Shown here in pieces: positions 37,601 through 47,581 of a DNA stretch of 64,000 nt (its first letter is position 1; every line of letters starts with the position of its first letter). The stretch lies in assembly GCA_003008705.1 (NCBI GenBank), contig PDUO01000019.1, positions 678,552-742,551 on the forward strand, written 5' to 3'. Below the pieces are notes generated by a model. It was not told where the DNA came from, did not search any database, and worked only from the letters and a program-made list of their open reading frames with translations. The DNA is from Pezicula radicicola (taxonomy: Eukaryota > Ascomycota > Leotiomycetes > Helotiales > Dermateaceae). Made by a program: the position numbers and the translations under genes.

Positions 37601-38057
37601 TTTTGGATTACATATTCAACCATCCACCTAATGTTATCAATTTTATATTATCGTATAGTATTCGAGCATGTGGCCTTTTCCCTAGTAAAATGATACTACT
37701 TACAAGCTTTATAATTACCCGAGAGAAGGTAGAGTGATCTACGACAATTATTTCTAGTTACTTTTAGCGTAGAGAAATCAATATTCCATTCTGATGTTTT
37801 AAGTGCCTATCCTCATCAGATTGCAGTACTAATAACATTGCTGGAAAGACGTCAACTAAGTCCGATATTGCAGGGGCCCATTCCGCCAAGTCAGCTTGAA
37901 GAAAGTTGATGCTGTAGAAGATATAGCGAGGGATTAACGACAAATAAGCTGGATTCGAACTTTCGAAGTATGTCAAAGGCAGAGAAGTCAACTTATATGA
38001 TACATATTTAGAACGCAAAATAGTGAAAGATATCCAAGTTTCTCTCCAGACTGTGTG
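34659..38057. other. 3.4-kb gene-poor interval
   Basis: The first part is the promoter side of the OPT gene and includes a stretch near 34.7-35.6 kb with several overlapping short frames, none with family features. A 135-codon open frame at 36387-36794 (+) has no recognisable motif and is not called. The remainder is AT-rich. Confidence 0.45.
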
Positions 38058-39491
38058 TCAATCGTCATCGCTCGAAAAGTATCGAACCTTGGGTCGTTTA
38101 GAAGGAGTAACTAAAACATCTGACTCGTCACTACCTGTCACTTCCACTCGCTTTGAACTTCGTATATTCCGAGTTCGCTTTCGTGGTGTGAGGATGTAGT
38201 CTGAGTCTTTGTCGCTACTCGAAACTATAGCTCTTTTTAGTGTCGCGTCTTTGTTGCTGTTTTTGGTTTTCCGGCCAGAGCTTGATTTGCTCTCGCTATT
38301 AACAGCACGACCAACGTCTGACTTTGCTCTAGCTTCTGAATTCTTTGAAGACCCTTGGTGTTTCCGATGACTATTTGGCGGTGTCAGGACGACGTCTGAG
38401 CCTTCATCATCACTTAAATTCATAGCCCTTTTTGCTAAGCCTTTGCTATTCTTTTTGACTTTCCGGCTAGGATTTGATCTTGTCCTGCCGGGAGTAACAT
38501 AGATGACGTCTGAATCTGATTTAGTTGAGTCTTGCGAAGGTCGTGGGATCTTCTGAGCCCGCTTCTGAGGCCTTCGTGTGAGCACAACATCCGATCCTTC
38601 ATCGTCACTTAAGACTATAGCACTAAGTGAGGCCACGCCTTTGCTATCCTTTTTGCTATTCCGATCAGGGCTGGATCTTTTTCTCCCGTCGACATCAACA
38701 TAAATGGTGTCTGATTCCTGGCTGGATTCGAGCCCTAGAGCTGGTCGTCTAGTCCGTCTAGTTTGTCTAGACGTTATCAAAGTATTCAGATCTTGTAAAG
38801 ATGATGAACTCTCGCTATCATGAGTTTCTTTGATATCCTCCCTCCAATCACTATTTTCGACATCAGAATTTGTGCCTGATTCAAGCCTCTCTTCCTCTCC
38901 CTCTTCCTCGTCGTCATCAATGAAAGACCCCTCATAGGAGTTATTGTCCGAAGGAGGCACATCATCTTGGGGACCAAGAGCCTCTCCAACTGGGTTGACA
39001 ATGATATGTGGGACTCCTTCTCCAATACCTTTCTGACGATGATGTGTTCCTAGCCAGGCCTCATATTCTCGGGCAATCTGGAGGAGTCGCGGCCGCCACC
39101 GGTTGTTACCAAAGGTTACGTGCCAATTCCAGCGCCTGGGTGACCTCGTCTTGTAGATTGTCCGAAACTCGTGACCTCTATACTTCCCGAACCATATGGG
39201 TATCGATCCGGGACTCAAACCTCGATCTTGGTTACAGGCGTCATACAATTCCTTAATACGAATTACCTGGAACGTTGAATGAGCATTGCCTCGTGGGCAA
39301 GTCTTGAGAGGATATTGAAAGACTTAGTAACTTACGTTGTCCGAATTAGGTCCACCATCTCGGTACTCATTCAGAAGCCAATGGATATAGTCATCAGGGA
39401 CTTCACCAAACCGTGTACCAGCATGTTTGCCAAACCACATTAGCTTTGCACCTGGATCACCGTTACTTTCCTCTGGGTTATCTCTAGACAT
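38058..39491 (-). CDS. Repeat protein with two ExoX-C-like motifs and six SIM-like motifs
   Basis: Predicted nuclear-type protein of 454 residues on two exons, 39491-39336 and 39266-38058. Two copies of a short motif resembling the ExoX-like C-terminal/DUF3820 domain are visible: MWFGKHAGTRFGEVPDDY near residue 18 and IWFGKYRGHEF near 76. An acidic linker follows. The C-terminal half is tandemly repeated with a 65-residue period. Copies start at residues 268, 333 and 398, each opening with a Ser/Asp-rich patch and a short hydrophobic strand (SDDEGSDVVLT, SDDEGSDVVLT, SSDKDSDYILT). Additional strands are TIYV, VIYV and VLVT. Hydrophobic strands beside acidic/Ser patches are how SUMO-interaction motifs look. 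The spacers are Lys/Arg-rich. A role in SUMO-dependent nuclear assembly is inference only. Confidence 0.75.
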
Positions 39492-39928
39492 TGCATAGGT
39501 AGTGTCGATAGGCCCTCCAAAGTCTGAGGTCAGTTATTTATAGCTAGACATATCACTCTATGGACAGAGCGGTAAGAGAGGGAGTTAGACTAGACATGAG
39601 AACAAGTGTCCTAGCGGAAATCGATACTGAGGTAGGTAGTGTGCAGATGGATTAACAAGATATGCGGAGTGCGAGGACTCAGCGGGGTACTAGAGATAAA
39701 CTTTTAACACGTGATATTTTTCACGTGATGCCCAAGGCACGTGAGTACATTTATCGAGCTCGCACTAGACTGAAACTAGCTAGGCGGTCAAGCAGAAAAG
39801 CTGCAGTACTCAGCTATTAATAAAATTTCGATTTCTGAACTCTTTGATACTACACAACCCACCTCCAGATCCTAGAATTAGTGTCAAGGTGAGCGAATCC
39901 TTTCGCTGTGATCCTTGCACATCTCAAA
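39492..39928. promoter_or_regulatory. Divergent upstream region
   Basis: Separates the SIM-repeat gene (-) from the Snu13-like pseudogene (+). The only recognisable sites are three CACGTGA boxes at 39708-39744. Confidence 0.45.
39708..39744. promoter_or_regulatory. Three clustered CACGTGA boxes
   Basis: CACGTGA occurs at 39708-39714, 39722-39728 and 39738-39744. CACGTG is the E-box bound by bHLH factors such as Cbf1. In this place the cluster may be the retained promoter of the Snu13 copy, or may serve the gene on the other strand. Confidence 0.55.
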
Positions 39929-40150
39929 ATGTCTGAGCAAACCTCGTACTTGTACATCCTTTCGGAAACTCTCATTGTGCCTTGCTAAGAGTTTGCAGCA
40001 TGGCCCGTTGCTGCTCCCGACCTTGCGCAAGAGCTTCCCGACCTCGTCCAACAAGCCGGTCATTACCGTCAGGTTAAGAAGGGTGCGGCGAGCGATTTGA
40101 TGGCACAAATTATGGCGCTCAAGGATAAGGTGGAGAGGCTTATGATTTGA
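39929..40150 (+). pseudogene. Internally deleted Snu13 (15.5K/L7Ae-type) copy
   Basis: Snu13 is the L7Ae-type RNA-binding protein of box C/D snoRNPs and U4 snRNP. Here ATGTCTGAGCAAACC is followed by what looks like an intron (GTAC donor, CTAAGAG, TTTGCAG). The frame AWPVAAPDLAQELPDLVQQAGHY, shown here only in part, then matches the Snu13 N-terminus. It continues through RQVKKGA and jumps to ASDLMAQIMALKDKVERLMI and a stop, which matches the Snu13 C-terminus. The central part of about 70 residues, including most of the L7Ae fold, is missing. The splice phase at the first junction also does not fit. Keeping an intron-like segment argues for DNA duplication, not retrocopying. The parent gene is not in the window. 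Confidence 0.65.
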
Positions 40151-40772
40151 TTGGGGAGTTTGCTGGTGGATCGGAGTTTACATGTTTGGTTATCTCAAGG
40201 TCGTCACTGAACGTTTTGGTCTGCCTGCTACCAAGGGAAATTATGTGCGGAAACACTATTACCTTGTGAATTCTACATTTCCGGCTTTTCCATCCTCTGA
40301 ATTAATATGTTCCCCATGCGTCAATTGAGTGAATTCCAAACGTGTAATGTGTAAGTGATTTAGAATTAAAGCAGAGCTCTTGCTCAGCTTGATGCCAAAG
40401 TTCGGGAACGTTAGATAGGGGAAAGTAATAAAAATAAAGTAAGAAGAGAGAAAAGAAAGAGTTTCTGAATAGCATAAAATTATTTTACCATAAGTAGAAC
40501 CTGAATATTAAGAACAATACACACTAACATAGTTAGCCAGTATAAGCTAACATCTTGTGCAGAAAACAACTTATATATTAGCTTGTTTTCTTTTGAACAA
40601 AATAAATTTCATTGAAAAAGTCATACTAAGTATCCTTACATTTAAAATCAGAAGAATTTCAAATTAATAATATTTAACTAAAGAAAAAGTTGGCGCAAAA
40701 AAACCAGGATCCATTCACATACCAAAATAAGGAATTCTACCTCAACAAACAGCACAAACATCTTCAGGATAA
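40151..40772. other. AT-rich intergenic stretch
   Basis: Low-complexity A/G-rich sequence (runs such as AATAAAATAAAG near 40.43 kb). No gene is seen. Confidence 0.5.
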
Positions 40773-40910
40773 GCCCGGCTGGTAAGATAACCCACTCACA
40801 ATTCACCAACAACATCATCTAATAACTATCACAGGCACAATTGGTTAGCGCGTGGGCCTTTTACAAATAAAGGAAGCCCAAGGTTGAGAGTTCGAGCCTC
40901 TCGTCGGGCG
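40773..40910 (+). tRNA. tRNA-Lys(UUU) with an 11-nt anticodon intron and a 53-nt insert after nt 9
   Basis: From 40835 the body is canonical: D arm GCAC-AATTGGTTA-GCGC, anticodon stem TGGGC/GCCCA, loop C-T-TTT-A with anticodon TTT at 40860-40862. An 11-nt intron at 40864-40874 sits in the usual 37/38 place. The T arm GAGAG-TTCGAGC-CTCTC and 3' acceptor strand GTCGGGC (40903-40909) follow. The nine bases just before the D arm do not pair with that acceptor. However, GCCCGGCTG at 40773-40781 does, with one G-T wobble, and supplies exactly nt 1-9. The 53 nt between them (40782-40834) start GTAAGAT, contain CTAATAAC and end CACAG, like a spliceosomal intron. One A-C mismatch lies in the D stem. 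It could be an interrupted, inactive gene. Confidence 0.7.
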
Positions 40911-40916
40911 GTTATA

Positions 40917-40923
40917 TTTTTTT
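40917..40923 (+). terminator. RNA polymerase III terminator
   Basis: Run of seven T residues a few bases after the tRNA 3' end, as expected for Pol III termination. Confidence 0.7.
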
Positions 40924-42045
40924 CTGTTTTTGGGGAAGTCTTTTTTGCTTTGACTCTTTTTGGTTGGAGTCATGGGGTGGGATGGTGTGGCGTGGGGCAA
41001 ATTATTTTCTTTGGCGACACGAAATCTTTGTGGGTGGTGTTCGGGTATCGGTAAGATTGGAGACAGTGTTGTTGTGTACTTTCGTACTCTGCAAAAGAAG
41101 GGGAACCAGTTTAGGAATTTTCTTCACTTTTTATTTCGGAGGTCTGTTTAGGTATTTGATCGGCTGGTCTTTGCATGTAGCAGTGGATATTAGGTACAAT
41201 CAGCACCAACTACTCTTACAGCTTATTTACAGGAGTGAACAACCGATAGTGCAGCCATTCAACTACTTGAAGAGACCCTCAATTGAAATTCACGTTTGCA
41301 AATTGGTCAACCATAAGTTCACCCTTAACTTGAGCGGTAAAATTCATCTTTGCCTATCTTCAGCCAATTTGTTTCAGAGGGTCTTCGTGATTTCAGGGCC
41401 AAAATGCCATACAAACTAACTCCTTCAATTACAATTATCAGTAGCAATGTCATAAGCATAGACCCCCGAAGACAAGCTTCACCATTCCGTTTCAGTCCTG
41501 TAGCTGCTCGCTTATCAATCACCCGTCCAATAAACAGCCAGAAAATTACTGCTAATCAAGCCACCAAGTATCAAACGCTGGTACATCTGGAGTAAGAAAC
41601 CCACCAAATCTCCATAAGCTTTCCCCGCCATCTCCCACACACCTACGACACCTACGGTAACATATCCTCTCAGATTGGGAATTTCTGCGTATTTTCAATT
41701 AGTATTTGAGATTTGAATGGGTGGCATACCAATCGCGTTCATCCGAATAAAACTTTCCTTAAGAACAGGGCGTGTATGAACGAAAAGATCATCTTTTTAA
41801 GCTAAGCTATGAGCTATGATCTACGAAGGTATCGTAGGTACTTTCTGGTAAAGGAATTTATGTGGTCGTATTAAGCTTTGAGGGGCATACATGGAGGAAT
41901 GTATAAACTTTGTTTCTCTCCCTTGTGATACGCCCTTCCTACACTTTAAGTACTTCGAATACTGCACTGCGGTCTTGATTCTACATTGCTGTTCTGCGGC
42001 AGAGACAAGTTACTCGCTCCGGAGTGTGTCCATAGGAAAATTAAC
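40924..42045. other. Intergenic region with unassigned short frames
   Basis: Overlapping short open frames on both strands near 40.96-41.6 kb. A minus-strand frame at 41522-41325 has one hydrophobic stretch (MTLLLIIVIEG) that could be a relic of a membrane protein. Nothing is firm enough to call. Confidence 0.4.
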
Positions 42046-42934
42046 ATGGAGTCTGTAGACGAGAAGCCCAGACCTACCAGCTATATCAGTGCTGTGCCTT
42101 CTCCGTATGAGTCTTATACTGAACATCAGAATATTGACGTTCTACCAAGATGGGAAAAAGAAGATGAAGTAAGTCTTCCTCAGAAAGGATTCTAGCTCAC
42201 GCGATCTTGATCACTGACTTGTACAGGTGTATAAACATCGCATACGAGTGCTCCGCCTTGTGTCACGAATCGCCACGCTTATCCTCTCAACTATTATAAC
42301 TATTATGATGGCCTATACGCTTGCACGGTACTTCCTAACTAGAACGCATATCCTGCCACATGGAAGAGCCATTTGGCCCACGTCGATGACAGTCTGGCCG
42401 AGTATCATGCTACTAGTTATAGCATTTGTCACTTTCGTTGCGAACCTCTTCAAATTGAGCGCGTACATCTGCGGAATCAGTTGCGCCAATAAAACGAATA
42501 GTATAGATGGCTTTGTAGAGTATGCGATGTTGATGGGAAAGTTCATCGTATGGGTACAGGCTATAATCTTTTTTAGAGACACAAAGACAGATAATTCGAT
42601 TTGGGGTTGGACATGTAATGATGAAGTCCAGGCTCAAACTATGAGCTTTATGCATTTTGGGCGGCTTTGTAATCTTCAGGTAGGTTGTCGAGATCGTTTT
42701 TTGTGACTCGAGAAGAATGCTGATAATGTCTAGACCGGTTCTTGGTTACTGTCTGTTCTTCAGACTATCGGATATCTTCTGACGTTCATCATTTTTGTTT
42801 CTATTACGAGAAGAAGCTCTTCTAAGAAGAAGTTAGCAACGCAGAGGGCTTCGCAGAGTCCGTTTCAACTTGGAAATATGGGGCATAAACTTGGTATTGG
42901 ACAGAGATATATCCCGCTCTCTGGAACTTCTTGA
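42046..42934 (+). CDS. Four-helix membrane protein, unknown family
   Basis: Predicted 248-residue membrane protein on three exons in phase: 42046-42168, 42227-42679 and 42764-42934. The hydrophilic N-terminus (MESVDEKPRP) is followed by four hydrophobic segments. They are near TLILSTIITIMMAYTLARYF, MLLVIAFVTFVANLF, AMLMGKFIVWVQAIIFF and YLLTFIIFVSI. A basic Ser/Lys tail follows. The four-helix layout with short loops is like MARVEL-type and other small fungal membrane proteins, but no signature allows a family name. A second, out-of-frame open stretch overlaps its end (42870-43301), so the 3' end of the model should be treated with care. Confidence 0.7.
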
Positions 42935-44847
42935 TGTGTTCGATGAGGCCGAAAAGCTTGTATCTCAACTGGCGAATGTTGCCGAGAAGGAAATGGAACA
43001 AGACAGAAGGGTACCTATACAAGAATTGAACTCTGATTGCTGCTTTGTTGCGGACAATGTAAAGAAAATTACTGTAGCAAATGCTGGGGAAACACCTACG
43101 ACACCGCAACTTACAGACTCCATCGGGGTTACAAGAAAGGACGAGCCCATCCATTTATTTCGAAGTCCTTCGAAAGTTTTGTCTTCGTGTAAAACCAGAC
43201 AGCGAGCTCCCACCATCCAATCAATAACGGCACGCACAATGCCCAGAACTATCTTCCATTGCCAGATCTCCATTCACAGCCTGTATGTTCAGGTCCGATA
43301 GCTTCGCAAGCCATGTTGATTGTCCAGCGCATACTTCGCCAGCGAGTGCATTCAATGCGATATATTGACTGCAGCTATGAACGCCGAAAAAGAGGAAGTG
43401 ACGGTGAGGCACGGTGAGGCACGGTGAGGCACTGAAGGCATTGAACAGGAAGAGGAAGCCAAAACAGTCATTCCAACTAATCGTCGGAAGTAGATGAATC
43501 TGCCTTGCACAGAAGCTAGAGGAACAGCCGAAGGCGGGGTTCGAGAGCTGACAGCTCTGGAAGCTCGACCATTGGGGTCTCGAGTATCTTCTGCATTCTG
43601 ACTTTGAGGAGACAAGCACAGAAGCTCGATCAACTACTGGGGTTTTCATGTAAAGACAGGATGAACTATGAATCTATGATGCAATCTCTCAGGTAACAAA
43701 GAAGCGCATTGATATGTTCTCTTTGCACGAGTGCTACCTCGGTGACATATAGTATTGTATTTCTGTAACATGTCGCCTCTATAATTAATTAACCTGGTAC
43801 TTACCGCAGTCAGACGGCTCCAAGATTGACTTCAAAAGGGTAAGATGGTGCCGCAGCCTATTAGACACTGGGAACTGCTACCAGCAGAAAACTAAGCAAA
43901 CAGCCTGGAGCAAAATAGTTGGGGCTTGAGTTTATGCTTGTGTGCTTTTAATGACACTAATCTGGCTGGGCGGCATGAACGTGCGGCACAGATCACCCTG
44001 AATAATAAGATCACCGGTGTCTGCTTAGTCGGGGAATTAGATATCATCTCGGTATCGCCTCCGCCCTCGCCAAAGCTCTACATCCATAAGCACTACTTCT
44101 TAGTTTGTACGTAGGTACGAAATTAGACAGCACAGCCTTTTGTATCAACCCTAAGTCAGCCTCCAAGAAATCATTACTCCACAGAATAGCCTTTACATCA
44201 TACTACTGTATCGACGACTTTTGCTTGGTTCTTTTTTGGAAAGTTTTCAAACTCAAACTTCAATTAATTACCGATTTTGCTTACGGCTTCCATGAAACTA
44301 GGTACACTGTTATGCTAGTAGTAGTGTTTGCTAGCCTTTCGACCCTGCAATAATAAATGCTGTGCCAAAGTCGGTCAAGGTCGCCGACTTGGCCAATGCT
44401 TAAGTCAGATAAGCGCCGACTGCCTGGAATAACTATCAGCCTTCCCACTTCGAACCAACCACATATGGTAAACAAGGCAAACAGAACTGATCCTTCAACA
44501 AGGTTTTATTTTTCTAGCTTCATCCAAATCAGCACTATTCCTCTCTACCTAGAGAATGACTGCACTGGTCTTAATCAACCCAGTGGTTGATAGCCCGCTT
44601 GATTGGCCAACCGCACGATGGCTTTCTCAAGTTTTCTACGCCGCTTTGAGCACGTTGGCATTGGTCTTTCCTTGAGCTCGTAAAAATAAACCACATTCAA
44701 TTTCGTAGCTAAGTACCTCAGTTCATGGTATACATAAGACAGCCCCCTCCTCATTCATTGCCACTTCTCTCCACTATTGTACCTCATAATCAGAATCCAA
44801 CCGAGCTACTCTCTCTCTATTGCTCGGCATCTTTATAATTTTCTCTT
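42935..44847. other. Intergenic region
   Basis: 1.9 kb without a convincing gene. It includes the end of a frame that overlaps the upstream gene, the short tandem repeat at 43403-43432, and presumably the promoter of the S41-type protease. Confidence 0.45.
43403..43432 (+). repeat. Three perfect copies of GGTGAGGCAC
   Basis: Three exact head-to-tail 10-bp units in non-coding sequence. Confidence 0.85.
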
Positions 44848-47581
44848 ATGCGTATATCACTCGCTTTTGGCCTAGCAATACTGGTAGGCTATAACAATGC
44901 TGCTCCAGTGGATGATTCAGCAGCCATTGCCGCTGCCATTGCAGATGCCATTGCAGCAGTTTCCGATGCCCCTGTGTACGATGCCCCCATGTACGATGCC
45001 CCCAAAACGTCAACCCCAGCGACGACGACGAATAAAAATTCCCTGTCGACCGTTATCACTTCGGCGGTTCCTACGGCTACGGCGTCCTCGGAAAGCGGAT
45101 GTGGAATTATCGCCGCTGCTTCTTCGTCGTACTTAGTCGCCAATCCCGATAGTAAGTGCAACAAAGTTCATCACCAAACAACACTACTTACGTATCTCAC
45201 TAGCTACTGGTGTTGCCCTAATCCCCTTTGCTCCTTCTGTGGCAATGGATTGCCTGGAGTCTGTACCTTTGGATGTAGATAGATCGACTGCATACTGCGA
45301 TTTCATCGAACCGTACTTCCAATTTCAATCCACGTTGGCTTACTTGAAAGATCCCCCAGAAGGATATCTTCTTCCTGGCGTTGATCTTCTTGGAGGTCTT
45401 GCCGAGATTAGAGAAAATCTACAGACCGGAATATATTCGAGCCAATGGGAATTTGAAGTCGATCTTTATACTTTAGGAAACGTTTTACATCACGACTTTC
45501 ACATGAACCTTCCACTACCTCTCATTTCAGTCTTTGCATTCGTTCCAAAAAAAGGAATATTGGTATCTGTCTCAAGTGATGGTCTTACTCTTCCAGAAGT
45601 GTATTTTAAATGTAAGTAATATACGACTATCTCCTTGTTTCCTTGGGCTTATTACAGCAAAACATGGCTAACATGAAATAGCGGATCTCAATGCTCAGTT
45701 TGATTCTAATACAACCGCGGATTTCACTCCCTCACCTATAGTATCAGTTAACGGCCAAGATATTTCAACCTATATCCAGACTCTCGCCCAGACGATGAGC
45801 GCCTTCCAAGATCCGGACGCACTCTGGAATCAAGTTTTCTTTAGTCTTCCCGCAAATGGGTATAATGAAAAGAACCTAGGTCTAGCAGCACAAGGTGGAT
45901 ATATGTACGGGTTCACCAACGACTCTTACACCTATTCGTTCGCCAATGGAACCGAAACAGAGATTGAAAATCGCGCCTTCGTGAACATTAATGCAGATTT
46001 TACAACCATTCTTACAGGCCAGGATCTTTTTGACACGGTTGATTTGCCTCCAGCGTCAGAGACAGCAAGTGCATCGGACGCGGTGACTGCTGCTCCTACT
46101 TCATCAACGCCAGCTGCAACTTCAGCGGCCCTATCAACAACAACTAGCCTCATCGGGTATCCGTCACCTGTCGTCATCCAACCTGACGGCTACACAAGCG
46201 GTTACTTCCTTGACAATACCACCATAGCGGTATTGGCCATGCAAGGATTCGTTGATGCAACGGAAAGTAATCCTTTGGCTCCAAATGATCAACAAACAGC
46301 TATCAAGGAATTTTTGGCAGCATGCAAAGAGGCTGGAATGACCAAGCTAATTATCGATTTGAGCACCAATGGTGGAGGTGATGTTTTGAGTGGATTCGAC
46401 GCCTTTAAACAGCTATTCCCAAGTCTTATCCCTTTTGGGGCTTCACGATTGCGTGCAACACCCCTAGTTAACTACCTCGGGGCTATTAACAGTGCGGCTG
46501 GCTACTACAACGACGTCAACAACAGTATCTACCAGATTCAGTCGGTTCTCGACGTTAACAATCATCCTTTTGCCAACTGGCAGTTGGAAGATGGACCATA
46601 CTTAATACACGGGGACAACTTCACGGCCGAACTAAGAGCAAACTTTAGTGATCCAGTCCTAGATGGTGACGGGAACTACACTGTCTCGGGATACCTTAAC
46701 AACTCCAATATAGCACCTCAGCTATTTCAACCAAGCGATATGGTCATGGTCATGGATGGTGGCTGTGGATCTACTTGTGCTATTTTCGCAGAGTTGATGA
46801 AATCACAGGGTGGCGTCAGAACAAGTAAGCTCATTCCCACAACACGGTATTCTACAATGGCGTTACTAATACAACTATAGTTACCTTAGGTGGAAGACCC
46901 CAATACGGTCCATCACAAGGAGTAGGCGGCTCAAAAGGAGCCCAAGTATTCACCTATGGAAATATCATCCAAACCGTAGCCACCGCCCCCGACACCGTAG
47001 CAGACCTAGAACAAAGAGGATTCGACCTCTCACTCTTACCCGATCCAAGCGACATCCCGGACGAATACCTCCTTGACCTAGAAGACAACGTACCACTAGG
47101 AACAAATGAGGCCCTAACAACCGGCGCCCGTATAAACCTGCGTAACAATATGCACGACGGAGACACAAGCTTCACCCCCCTCCAATTCATCTACGAACCA
47201 GGAGTATGCCGTCTCTTCTACAAAGCAGAAGACATATTCGATTTCTCCAACGTCTGGACCCGAGTTGCAGAAGTAGCATGGGGAAATGGAAAATGTGTAC
47301 AGGGTTCTACAATAACTGAAAACAATACCATCCCTGCAGGTCCTTATGATACTGTTCCGTGGTCTCCGGATGTGGTTTCTACTGTTGTTCAGGATTATTC
47401 GTCTGGTTTGTTGGGTTATGCTAATGGTACTGGTGGTTCAAGTACTGATGTTAACTCTACTCAACCTACTCCTGCTGGTCCGAGTAGCTCACCTACTGTT
47501 ACTTCTGGTGCTAGTTTTTTGAGTTCTAGGTCCGCAGGAGCTTTTGGGTTTTTTAGTGTTTTGTTTGGCGTACTTGTTTAG
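44848..47581 (+). CDS. Secreted, probably GPI-anchored S41-type protease
   Basis: Predicted 851-residue surface protein on four exons in phase: 44848-45151, 45204-45611, 45682-46824 and 46881-47581. It begins with a signal peptide (MRISLAFGLAILVGYNNAA), then a low-complexity stretch with two YDAP units and a cysteine-containing domain. The second half has the tail-specific-protease (S41/CPAF-like) pattern. This includes IAVLAMQGF, the strand LIIDLSTNGGGD and the nucleophile region DGGCGSTCAIF with likely Ser601. The end is a Ser/Thr/Pro-rich stalk and a hydrophobic tail (GAFGFFSVLFGVLV) without further charged residues, as in GPI-anchored proteins. Similar proteins are common in plant-associated ascomycetes. 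Substrates are unknown. Confidence 0.88.

Noticed and set aside
40835..40910. Treating the tRNA only as a simple pseudogene that starts at the D arm
   Set aside because: The exact nine-base 5' piece that pairs with the acceptor strand lies 53 nt upstream, so the split-gene reading is reported instead, with the pseudogene option kept open.
41325..41522. Minus-strand frame with one hydrophobic stretch
   Set aside because: Too short, without flanking exons in phase; may be a relic but cannot be supported.
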